64,000 nucleotides of DNA, from assembly GCF_013149805.1 (NCBI RefSeq), contig NZ_JABEZT010000003.1, forward strand, positions 558,001-622,000, given 5' to 3'. This document shows positions 7,748 to 15,104 of this stretch, one piece after another. This DNA is from Isoptericola chiayiensis (lineage in GTDB: Bacteria > Actinomycetota > Actinomycetes > Actinomycetales > Cellulomonadaceae). The notes under the pieces were generated by a model. The model made no database searches. It was not told the origin of the DNA and worked only from the letters and a program-made list of their open reading frames with translations. The translations under genes and the position numbers were made by a program. Positions within the stretch are counted from its first letter, which is position 1; every line of letters begins with the position of its first letter.

Positions 7748-9367
7748 TCAGTCGGTGACGGTTTCCGGCTCCTTCGTGAGATCGCGGGCCTGCTCGATGC
7801 CGGAGCGTTCGCCGAGCGGGATCTCGACGACGAAGCAGATCGCCACGAGCGCCACGAGCGCCATCGGGACGGCGACGAGGAAGATCCCGGTGATCCCCTC
7901 GGTGTACGCGCCGGCCACGACGTCGGCCACCGGGGCGGGCAGGGCGGACATGTCGGGGACGGACCCGGTGGAGCCCCCGAGCGCGGCGGCGGGCACCCCG
8001 AGGTCGGCCAGGCCGTCGGCGATGCGCTCCTTGACGTCGGCGGCCATCACGGCCCCGAGCGCGGAGACGCCGATGGCGCCGCCGAGGGAGCGGAAGAACG
8101 CCACGGTGGCGGTCCCGGCACCCATGTCGCGCAGGTCGAGCGTGTTCTGGGTGGCGAGCACGAGGTTCTGCATGAGCGCGCCGACGGACAGCCCGAGCCC
8201 GAACAGGTACACCGACACCACGACGAGGCTCGTGTCCGTGCCGATGGTGGACATCCCGAACAGGGACAGGCTCAGCACGGCGGCGCCGCCGACCATGATG
8301 GCCTTGTACCGGCCGGTGCGGGAGATGATCCGGCCCAGCACGACGCCGCCGAGCATGGTGCCGACCACCATCGGGATGGTCTGCAGGCCGGACTGCGTCG
8401 GGGTCATGCCCCGGGCGAGCTGGAGGTACTGCGCGAGGAACACGGCGGTGCCGAACATCGCGACGCCGACCGCCGCCGAGGCGACGATCGAGAGCACGAA
8501 GGTGCGGTTGCGGAACAGGTGCAGCGGGATGATCGGCTCGGGGGCGCGCCGCTCCACGAGCACGGCGCCGACCAGGGCGAGGACCGCGGCGCCCACCATG
8601 GCGGCGGTCTGCCACGAGGTCCAGGCGAACTGGTCGCCGGCGAACGTGACCCACAGCAGCAGCAGGGCGACGCCGACGGCGATGAGGGCGGCGCCGACGT
8701 AGTCGATCCGGACGGCCCGCGCCGGACGGGCCGGCAGGTGCAGGGTCTTCTGCAGCACGAACAGCGCGACGACGGCGAACGGCACGCCCACGAAGAACGT
8801 GTACCGCCAGCCCACCGAGTCGGTGATGAGACCGCCCAGCAGCGGGCCCCCGATCTGCGCGACGGCCATGACCCCGCCCATGAGGCCCATGTACTTGCCG
8901 CGCTCGCGGGGGCTGATGATGTCCGACATCAGCACGGTCGCCAGCGACATCAGGCCGCCGGCGCCGATGCCCTGCAGTGCGCGAGAGGTGATGAGCATCT
9001 CCATGTTCTGCGCGAACCCGGCCGACGCCGCCGACACCACGGTGATCACCAGGGCGACCTGGATGAGCACCTTGCGGTCGGTCAGGTCGGCCAGCTTGCC
9101 CCACAGCGGGGTGGAGATGGTCATGGTGAGCAGCATCGCCGTGACGACCCAGGTGTAGGCGTGCTGGGAGCCGCCCAGGTCCGCGACGATGCGCGGCAGC
9201 GCGGTGGAGACGATCGTGGTGGCGAGCAGGGAGACGAAGACGCCCAGCAGGATGCCGGAGAGCGCCTCGAGGGTCTCCCGGCGGCTCATCGCGGGCGCGC
9301 GGCCGGCGGGCGTGTGCTCGGTGGGCGTCGCGGACCCTGCGGTGCGCGCGTCGGTGGTGTCGGTCAT
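7748..9367 (-). CDS. MFS drug exporter, DHA2 family (14 helices)
   Basis: A 539-residue proton-driven multidrug exporter. Motif A (GKLADLTDRK) lies between helices 2 and 3, and motif C-like Gly-Gly-Pro-Leu-Leu-Gly-Gly sits in helix 5. Length and segment count fit the 14-helix DHA2/EmrB-QacA group. There is a polar 28-residue N-terminus and a loop with an acidic patch between helices 13 and 14. It overlaps the upstream marR gene by four bases (ATGA), so the two are translated together, and it is followed by a second marR. It probably exports a toxic compound whose binding releases the MarR repressor. Confidence 0.94.
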   Translation of the reverse strand: MTDTTDARTAGSATPTEHTPAGRAPAMSRRETLEALSGILLGVFVSLLATTIVSTALPRIVADLGGSQHAYTWVVTAMLLTMTISTPLWGKLADLTDRKVLIQVALVITVVSAASAGFAQNMEMLITSRALQGIGAGGLMSLATVLMSDIISPRERGKYMGLMGGVMAVAQIGGPLLGGLITDSVGWRYTFFVGVPFAVVALFVLQKTLHLPARPARAVRIDYVGAALIAVGVALLLLWVTFAGDQFAWTSWQTAAMVGAAVLALVGAVLVERRAPEPIIPLHLFRNRTFVLSIVASAAVGVAMFGTAVFLAQYLQLARGMTPTQSGLQTIPMVVGTMLGGVVLGRIISRTGRYKAIMVGGAAVLSLSLFGMSTIGTDTSLVVVSVYLFGLGLSVGALMQNLVLATQNTLDLRDMGAGTATVAFFRSLGGAIGVSALGAVMAADVKERIADGLADLGVPAAALGGSTGSVPDMSALPAPVADVVAGAYTEGITGIFLVAVPMALVALVAICFVVEIPLGERSGIEQARDLTKEPETVTD

Positions 9368-9816
9368 CGGTGCGTGGCCTCCTGGCTGACGGAGCTGATG
9401 GCGGCCGCGACGCTGCGGATCCGTTCGATGGCGTGGGTGAGGTCGGCGGGGGACCAGTCGGCGAAGGCCTCGGCGATGAACGCCTCGAAGAGCTCGTCGC
9501 TCCGGGCGGCCAGGTGCCGGCCGGAGTCGGTGAGCTCCAGGGTGCGGGCGCGGCGGTCGGACTCGTCGACGTGCCGGGCGACGTGCCCGGAGTCGACGAG
9601 CGCGCTGACCTGCCGGCTGGCGACGGAGGCGTCGACCCGCAGCGCCTCGGCGACCTCGCAGAGCTGGACGGGTCCGTGGGCGCGCAGGTATCGGATCACG
9701 CCCAGACCGGCCCGGGGACGGTCGAGGTCGTGGGCGATGCGCGCGGCGGCCTCGCGCTGGGCCCGCCCGAGCTGTTCGAGGGCACCGACCAGGGCCGGTG
9801 CGGCGTCGTCGGACAC
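9364..9816 (-). CDS. MarR family transcriptional regulator (first gene of exporter operon)
   Basis: A 150-residue MarR winged-helix repressor. The recognition helix region is Val-Asp-Ala-Ser-Val-Ala-Ser-Arg-Gln (about residues 60-70), and the wing contains Asp-Glu-Ser-Asp-Arg-Arg. GTG at 9816 is chosen because AAGGAG lies four bases upstream; the in-frame start at 9870 would place translation inside the promoter palindrome. It is the first gene of the operon and sits directly behind two inverted repeats that overlap the likely promoter, the classical autoregulated MarR arrangement. Confidence 0.92.
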   Translation of the reverse strand: MSDDAAPALVGALEQLGRAQREAAARIAHDLDRPRAGLGVIRYLRAHGPVQLCEVAEALRVDASVASRQVSALVDSGHVARHVDESDRRARTLELTDSGRHLAARSDELFEAFIAEAFADWSPADLTHAIERIRSVAAAISSVSQEATHR

Positions 9817-9839
9817 GGCGCTCCTTTCGTTGCTCGGGG

Positions 9840-9870
9840 ATACCGTATGGTATTTGCTTGCATCAAGCAA
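9840..9870 (-). promoter_or_regulatory. Promoter with two inverted repeats (MarR operator candidate)
   Basis: On the minus strand TTGCTT (-35, 9865-9870) and TACGGT (-10, 9842-9847) are separated by 17 bases. The perfect inverted repeat TTGCTTG-CAT-CAAGCAA (9854-9870) covers the -35, and ATACC-GTAT-GGTAT (9840-9853) covers the -10. This AT-rich patch is conspicuous in the GC-rich surroundings and lies 24 bases before the marR start. Confidence 0.75.
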
Positions 9871-9895
9871 GTACCCGGGTCGCAGCGCGCACGAT

Positions 9896-9932
9896 GACGG
9901 CGGCCCGCCCCGTGCAGGGGCGGACCGCCGTC
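9896..9932 (-). terminator. Terminator of the sugar porter gene
   Basis: GACGGCGG, C and CCGCCCC pair with GGGGCGG, A and CCGCCGTC around the loop GTGCA: 15 base pairs with one C-A mismatch. It lies 28 bases beyond the stop of the minus-strand sugar porter and just before the marR promoter, so it insulates the two units. Confidence 0.78.
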
Positions 9933-9960
9933 GTGGGTGGGCGGGCCGTGCGAGCGCCGG

Positions 9961-11421
9961 TCAGGCCCGGTGGCGCACCTCCTCGGTCATGTCCTCGAGC
10001 TCCTTGCCCTTGGTCTCGGAGACCTTGAACCAGATGAAGAAGAACGACAGCACCGCGAAGAACCCGTACATGCCGTAGGGGATGGTCGGCCCGAACGTCG
10101 ACAGCAGCGGCGGGAACGTCAGCGTGATCGTGAAGTTCGCGATCCAGTTCGCCGCCGCACCCACGCCGAGCGCCGCCGCGCGGATCCGGTTCGGGAACAT
10201 CTCGCCGAGCATCACCCACATCAGCGGGCCCCACGTGGCGCCGAAGAACACCACGAACGCGTTCGCGGCGACCAGCGCGATCGTCGACCACGGGTCGCCG
10301 AGCTGCAGCGTCGACTCACCCGTCGCCGGGTCGGTGACCGCCGAGCCCTGCGTGAACACCGCCGCCATCGTCAGCAGCGAGACCGCCATGCCGGCCGACC
10401 CGATGAGCAGCATCGGCCGCCGGCCCACCTTGTCGATGAGCGCGATGGCGATGAACGTCACGGCGATGTTGGTGACCGAGGTGATCGTCGAGACGAGGAA
10501 CGCCTGCGACTCGTCGAACCCGACGGCCTGCCACAGCGTCGTCGAGTAGTAGAAGATCACGTTGATACCGACGAACTGCTGGAAGATCGCCAGCACGATC
10601 CCCACCCAGACGATGGGCTTGAGCCCCAGGAACCCGCTGCCCCTGAGGGAGCCGAGCTCCGCGTTCTTCTCGTCGACGGCGATCGAGCGCTTGATCTCGG
10701 CGATGCGGTCGCCCACGCCCTCCTCGGGTCCCAGGACGGAGTCCAGCACCCGCTGGGCGTCCTCCTCCTGCCCCTTGGCGACCAGGTAGCGCGGGGACTC
10801 CGGCATCGCCAGCGCGAGGATCCCGTACAGGATCGCCGGGACGGCCTCGACCAGGAACATCCAGCGCCAGGCCTCGAACCCCAGCCACAGCTCGTTGGCC
10901 GCGCCGCCGGCCGTCTCGGCCAGGATCTGGTCGCTCAGCAGGGCGCCGAAGATGCCGACGGTGATCGCGAGCTGCTGCAGCGAGGCCAGGCTCCCGCGGA
11001 TCGCCGCCGGAGCGATCTCCGCGATGTAGGCCGGGGCGATCACCGAGGCGATACCGATGCCGATGCCGCCGATGAACCGCCACAGCGACAGGTCCAGCGC
11101 GGTCCACGCCAGCGCGGACATGATCGCGGAGAACAGGAACAGTCCCGAACCGAGCAGCATCACCTTGATGCGCCCGATCCGGTCGGCCAGGCGACCCGCG
11201 CCCCAGGCGCCGAGGGCACAACCCAGCAGCGCGACCGCGACGACCAGCCCCGTGATGGTCGAGCTCAGCTCGAACTCGCCCTCGATCGCCGAGACGGCGC
11301 CGTTGATCACCGAGGAGTCGAACCCGAAGAGGAAACCGCCGACGGCGGCGGAGAACGACAGCGCGATCGCCTTGCGGTGGGCCGCGCGGGCTCCGGACCC
11401 GGAAGGTGCGGAATTCGACAT
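9961..11421 (-). CDS. Sugar porter family MFS transporter
   Basis: A 486-residue, 12-helix sugar:H+ symporter-type protein. Diagnostic motifs are Gly-Phe-Asp-Ser-Ser-Val in helix 1, GRLADRIGR after helix 2, PESPRYL before the central loop, QQFVGIN in helix 7, and Val-Ser-Glu-Thr-Lys-Gly at the C-terminus, as in XylE/GalP/GLUT proteins. The ATG is preceded by GGAGGAATG at a good distance. It is monocistronic: a divergent gene lies upstream and a terminator downstream. The sugar is not predictable from sequence; QQFVGIN and the C-terminal motif favour a hexose or pentose. Confidence 0.95.
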   Translation of the reverse strand: MSNSAPSGSGARAAHRKAIALSFSAAVGGFLFGFDSSVINGAVSAIEGEFELSSTITGLVVAVALLGCALGAWGAGRLADRIGRIKVMLLGSGLFLFSAIMSALAWTALDLSLWRFIGGIGIGIASVIAPAYIAEIAPAAIRGSLASLQQLAITVGIFGALLSDQILAETAGGAANELWLGFEAWRWMFLVEAVPAILYGILALAMPESPRYLVAKGQEEDAQRVLDSVLGPEEGVGDRIAEIKRSIAVDEKNAELGSLRGSGFLGLKPIVWVGIVLAIFQQFVGINVIFYYSTTLWQAVGFDESQAFLVSTITSVTNIAVTFIAIALIDKVGRRPMLLIGSAGMAVSLLTMAAVFTQGSAVTDPATGESTLQLGDPWSTIALVAANAFVVFFGATWGPLMWVMLGEMFPNRIRAAALGVGAAANWIANFTITLTFPPLLSTFGPTIPYGMYGFFAVLSFFFIWFKVSETKGKELEDMTEEVRHRA

Positions 11422-11566
11422 GCGACATTCCTCCAGACGTCGAGACGACGCCCAGCGGCGCCGCCACGACCGATGCTAGGTCCGTCACCGCTGGTCGGCA
11501 CGGCGGAGCGGTGCGACACGGCTCACCCCGGCCCCTCGGCCGGCCCCGGGCTGCGAGACTGGACGG

Positions 11567-12199
11567 GTGAACGACCGTCCCCGGTTCCGCCGACCCGCCA
11601 TGCTCGACCCCCAGGAGGCCGAGAACCTGCCGGGATCGCTCGACCCCGCCCGGCGCGACGAGGTCGCGCACACCACGGCCCGCGCCGTCGTGCACCAGGC
11701 CCGCGCCGCCGAGGACCCCGAGGTCGTGGCGCGCCTCGTGCGGCTCGTCGAGGACGAAGGGCTCGACGTCGTCGCCGGCCTCTGGGCGGACGCCGCACCC
11801 GCGACGCTCCCGGGCGCCCTGTGGCGGCTGTACGCCCTGCGCGAGTGGGTCCGGCGCGACGCGCGCACGGTCGGCCTGCGCTACCGGCTCGGCGTCGACG
11901 CAGCCCCCGTGCAGGAGGCCGTCGCCGGCGTCCCACGGCCGCCCACGCCGTCGGACCTGCGCGACCTCGCCGACGCCGTGCTGTCCGGCGTCTACTCCGG
12001 AGAGCTGGACGTGGCCCTGGAGCGCGCCGGGGCGTTCTGCCGGATCCTCGCCACCGGCGCCGCCTACGACGCGGACGCCCGCGAGGTCGCCGACCCCGAC
12101 CAGGCGGCCCGCATGACCCGGGGTGCCGCGGACCTCGTCGGCACGGCCGGCGAGCTCGAGCACGCCGCGGCGCTGTGGCGTGCGGGTTCGCTCGACTAG
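11567..12199 (+). CDS. Hypothetical protein, helical, Asp/Ala-rich
   Basis: A 210-residue soluble protein without a domain I can name. It is Ala-, Asp- and Arg-rich and predicted mostly helical. It opens with Phe-Arg-Arg-Pro-Ala-Met-Leu-Asp and has a central Leu-Trp-Arg-Leu-Tyr-Ala-Leu-Arg-Glu-Trp motif and a C-terminal helical bundle. Codon use is that of neighbouring genes and the GTG start is the only long in-frame choice, so it is probably a real gene conserved in relatives. It precedes the DUF47-Pit pair by about 220 bp on the same strand, with two small hairpins between, so a separate unit is more likely than one operon. Confidence 0.75.
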   Translation: MNDRPRFRRPAMLDPQEAENLPGSLDPARRDEVAHTTARAVVHQARAAEDPEVVARLVRLVEDEGLDVVAGLWADAAPATLPGALWRLYALREWVRRDARTVGLRYRLGVDAAPVQEAVAGVPRPPTPSDLRDLADAVLSGVYSGELDVALERAGAFCRILATGAAYDADAREVADPDQAARMTRGAADLVGTAGELEHAAALWRAGSLD

Positions 12200-12261
12200 C
12201 GGCACCGCCCTTACGATGGACGGGCGACGTCGGGCTGCGGTAGCCCCGGGCTCCATCTTCA

Positions 12262-12293
12262 GCCGCTACGAGCGGCCACGCGCCGAGAGGCGC
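12262..12293. terminator. Two small adjacent hairpins between the unknown gene and DUF47-pit
   Basis: GCCGCT-ACG-AGCGGC (12262-12276) is followed by GCGCC-GAGA-GGCGC (12280-12293). They occur in the 222-bp spacer 63 bases after the stop and may end the upstream transcript. Weak evidence. Confidence 0.4.
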
Positions 12294-12421
12294 TCCCGGT
12301 CCGGCGTCGCACTTCTCTGCCTGGCCGCGGCGACGTGCCACTCCGTGGTCGGGGTACGCACGCCCCCGCGGCGGGCTCTACCCTGTCAGTGACCGAGCGT
12401 CAATCCTCACCGGGAGCCCCT

Positions 12422-13042
12422 GTGCGCCTGCGCCTCACCCCGCGCGACTCGACGTACTTCGACCTGCTGGCCCAGCTGGCGCGGCACACCGTCACCGGCG
12501 CCAGCCTGCTCGCCGAGCTGCTCGGCGCGTCCCGCCCCGAGCGCGAAGGCCTCGTCAAGCGGCTGACCGAGGTCGAGCACCTGGCCGACGACGTCGCCCA
12601 TAGCATCATGAAGCGGCTCAACCAGACGTTCGTGACGCCGTTCGACCGCGACGACATCTACGCGCTCGCGTCCGCGCTCGACGACTGCATGGACGCCATG
12701 GACGAGGCCGGCCACCTCATCGTCCTGTACCGGATCGACGAGCTGCCGATGGCGGTCTCCGAGCAGGTGCAGGTCCTGCAGCGGTGCGCCGAGCTCACCG
12801 CCGACGCCATGCCCCGGCTGCGCCGGCTGGAGCAGCTCACCGAGTACTGCGTCGAGATCAACCGGCTCGAGAACCAGGGCGACACGCTGCACCGCTCGCT
12901 GCTGGGCGACCTGTTCGACCGGACGACCGACCCGATCACGCTCATCAAGCTCAAGGAGGTCGTCGACGTCCTCGAGGAGGCGGCCGACGCCTACGAGCGC
13001 GTGGCGAACCTCGTCGAGACGATCGCCCTCAAGGAGTCCTGA
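12422..13042 (+). CDS. DUF47/PhoU-like phosphate transport accessory protein
   Basis: A 206-residue helical protein of the DUF47 (PhoU-related) family, always found beside Pit-type phosphate transporters and thought to regulate them. The family-typical opening with Phe-Asp-Leu-Leu, the Glu-His-x-x-Asp-Asp metal-binding motif (VEHLADD, about residues 55-61), the second Glu-x-x-Asp set, and the closing helix with Leu-Lys-Glu-Val-Val-Asp are all visible. GTG at 12422 is chosen for the CGGGAG ribosome site five bases upstream and for family length. The pit gene starts two bases after its stop codon, so the two are one operon. Confidence 0.93.
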   Translation: MRLRLTPRDSTYFDLLAQLARHTVTGASLLAELLGASRPEREGLVKRLTEVEHLADDVAHSIMKRLNQTFVTPFDRDDIYALASALDDCMDAMDEAGHLIVLYRIDELPMAVSEQVQVLQRCAELTADAMPRLRRLEQLTEYCVEINRLENQGDTLHRSLLGDLFDRTTDPITLIKLKEVVDVLEEAADAYERVANLVETIALKES

Positions 13043-13044
13043 GC

Positions 13045-14049
13045 GTGGACGTCGCGCTCCTGGTGGTCGTGGTCGCGCTCTCGCTCGGCTTCGCGTACAC
13101 CAACGGGTTCCTCGACGCGGCCAACGCCGTGGCGACGTCGGTCTCCACCCGGGCCCTCACGCCGCGCATCGCCGTCGCGATGGCCGCCGTGATGAACTTC
13201 GTCGGCGCGCTGCTGGGCACGGCCGTCGCCGAGACCGTCGCCACGGCGATCGTCGACCTCGACGGGGCCACCGAGAGCGCGGCACTGATCGTGCTCGTCG
13301 GAGCCCTGGTCGGTGCGATCCTGTGGAACCTGGTCGCCTGGTGGTTCGGCATGCCGTCGTCCTCCACCCACTCGCTCGTCGGCGGCCTGCTCGGCGCCGG
13401 GATCGCCGGCGGCATGACCGTCCACGGCGCCGAGCTGGTGGACCGCGTGATCCTCCCGACACTGATCTCGCCGCTGGTGGGCTTCGTCCTCGCGTTCGGG
13501 CTCATGATCGCGGTGCTGTGGATCTTCCGGAACGCCGCCCCCGCCCGCGTCAACCGCCGGTTCCGCATCGCGCAGACCGCCTCGGCCGCCGCGATGGCGC
13601 TCGGCCACGGCCTGCAGTCGGCGCAGAAGACGATGGGCGTCATGTGGCTCGCCCTGCTCACCACCGGCGTGCTGGCCGACGGCGAGGGCATCCCCGTGTG
13701 GGTGAAGGTCTCGGCCGCCGCGGCGCTGGCCGCCGGCACCTACGCCGGGGGCTGGCGCATCGTGCGGACCCTCGGCCGGCGCATCATCGAGCTCGACCCG
13801 GCCCGCGGGTTCGTCGCGGAGACGGTCGCCTCGTTCGTGCTGTACGCCAACGCGATCGTGCTGCAGGCGCCGGTATCCACCACGCACACCATCACCGCGG
13901 CCATCATGGGCGTCGGCTCCACCCGGCGGCTGGCCGCCGTCCGGTGGGGCGTGGCCCGCGACATCGCCGTGTTCTGGGTCCTCACGGCCCCCGTGGCAGG
14001 GCTGCTCGCCGCCGGCGTGACGCTCGCGCTCCTGCCGCTGGCCGGCTGA
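13045..14049 (+). CDS. pit: Inorganic phosphate transporter, Pit family
   Basis: A 334-residue low-affinity phosphate (metal-phosphate) transporter. Both halves carry the family signature: Thr-Asn-Gly-Phe-Leu-Asp-Ala-Ala-Asn-Ala in helix 1, and PVSTTHT near residue 275; PSSSTHSL near 108 marks the first half's reentrant loop. About ten hydrophobic segments are seen. The start overlaps the end of the DUF47 context (TGAGC then GTG). The pair should load the cell with phosphate, and the polyphosphate kinase 1 kb downstream on the other strand would store it. Confidence 0.96.
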   Translation: MDVALLVVVVALSLGFAYTNGFLDAANAVATSVSTRALTPRIAVAMAAVMNFVGALLGTAVAETVATAIVDLDGATESAALIVLVGALVGAILWNLVAWWFGMPSSSTHSLVGGLLGAGIAGGMTVHGAELVDRVILPTLISPLVGFVLAFGLMIAVLWIFRNAAPARVNRRFRIAQTASAAAMALGHGLQSAQKTMGVMWLALLTTGVLADGEGIPVWVKVSAAAALAAGTYAGGWRIVRTLGRRIIELDPARGFVAETVASFVLYANAIVLQAPVSTTHTITAAIMGVGSTRRLAAVRWGVARDIAVFWVLTAPVAGLLAAGVTLALLPLAG

Positions 14050-14053
14050 CGCC

Positions 14054-15100
14054 TCAGAAGACCGGCGGGGCCACCCGCTCGGCCGAGACCACCCGCGGTC
14101 CCTTGGCCGTGATCGCCACCTGCGCCACCAGGGCCTCGCCGGGCTCCAGGTACGGGTCACGCCGCGGCAGCGCCGAGGCCACCGCACGGCGCGAGTGCTG
14201 CCCCAGCACGTCGAGCACGGTCGGCAGCACCGGCCGGTGCGTGCACAGCACCGAGGCGCGCGGAGCCTCCAGCAGGTCCCGCACCGCCGCCGCGACCCGC
14301 GCCGGCGAGCGTTCGTGCTGGGCCTCGCCCAGGTTGTCGCTGTACTCAGGGCGCAGGCCCGCCGCCCGCACGTACGGGTCCATCGTCGTCGCGCACCGCT
14401 CCCACCGGCTCGAGACCACCGTCCCCACGCCGTACGCCGCCAGCACGGGCACGAGCGCGGCGGCCTGGCCGTGCCCCACCGGGGTCAGCGGACGGTCCTG
14501 CTCGTGGCCATACCAGGAGGCGCGGGCCAGCGCCCGGCCGTGGCGCACGATGACGACCGCGTGCGTGGACAGCAGGCCGTCGCGGTGCGCCTCCACCAGC
14601 GCGTCCAGGGGCCCGCGGTCCGTGGACCGCGTGAGCTGCTCGGCGGCGTCGTCCACGTCGAGCCACTGACAGCGGTCGATCTCTTTCTTGCCGGCCAGGG
14701 CCACGGGGGCGCGCGCCGCCAGCGGCCGGGCGTCCTGGCGCGAGGAGGCGCGGCGCGCGGCCCAGTAGTGCACGCGCTTCACCCGGCCCTCGGGCGTCAG
14801 GTACTGCAGACCCGGCAGGGGCAGGCCCAGCACCACGGGCTTGCCGGTCTCCTCGGTGACCTCGCGCACCGCCGTCGCGGCCAGCGACTCGCCCTCCTCG
14901 TGCTTGCCCTTGGGCCACGACCAGTCGTCGTAGCGCGGCCGGTGCACGAGCTGGATCTGGAGCCGCCCCTCACGCAGGCGCCACACCAGCGCCCCGGCGG
15001 TCTCGATCACCGGGGTGTGCTGCACCGACGTCGCGCCGAGCGGGTCGACGAACGGGGTGGCGGTGCGCAGCGGTCGGGGGGAGTGCGCGGGAGTGCTCAT
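14054..15100 (-). CDS. Nudix hydrolase fused to a SixA/histidine-phosphatase domain (MutT1-like)
   Basis: A 348-residue two-domain protein. The N-terminal Nudix domain (about 25-170) has the box beginning Gly-Lys-His-Glu-Glu-Gly-Glu-Ser and ending Arg-Glu-Val-Thr-Glu-Glu-Thr-Gly. The C-terminal domain (about 175-345) is of the histidine-phosphatase (phosphoglycerate mutase/SixA) type, with the RHG triad Arg-His-Gly after Val-Ile-Val and a late Cys-Thr-His-Arg. This architecture matches mycobacterial MutT1, which degrades 8-oxo-GTP/dGTP and diadenosine polyphosphates. ATG at 15100 lies 4 bases after the ppk stop, giving tight coupling; an in-frame GTG at 15115 is possible. Confidence 0.92.
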   Translation of the reverse strand: MSTPAHSPRPLRTATPFVDPLGATSVQHTPVIETAGALVWRLREGRLQIQLVHRPRYDDWSWPKGKHEEGESLAATAVREVTEETGKPVVLGLPLPGLQYLTPEGRVKRVHYWAARRASSRQDARPLAARAPVALAGKKEIDRCQWLDVDDAAEQLTRSTDRGPLDALVEAHRDGLLSTHAVVIVRHGRALARASWYGHEQDRPLTPVGHGQAAALVPVLAAYGVGTVVSSRWERCATTMDPYVRAAGLRPEYSDNLGEAQHERSPARVAAAVRDLLEAPRASVLCTHRPVLPTVLDVLGQHSRRAVASALPRRDPYLEPGEALVAQVAITAKGPRVVSAERVAPPVF

Positions 15101-15104
15101 CCGG

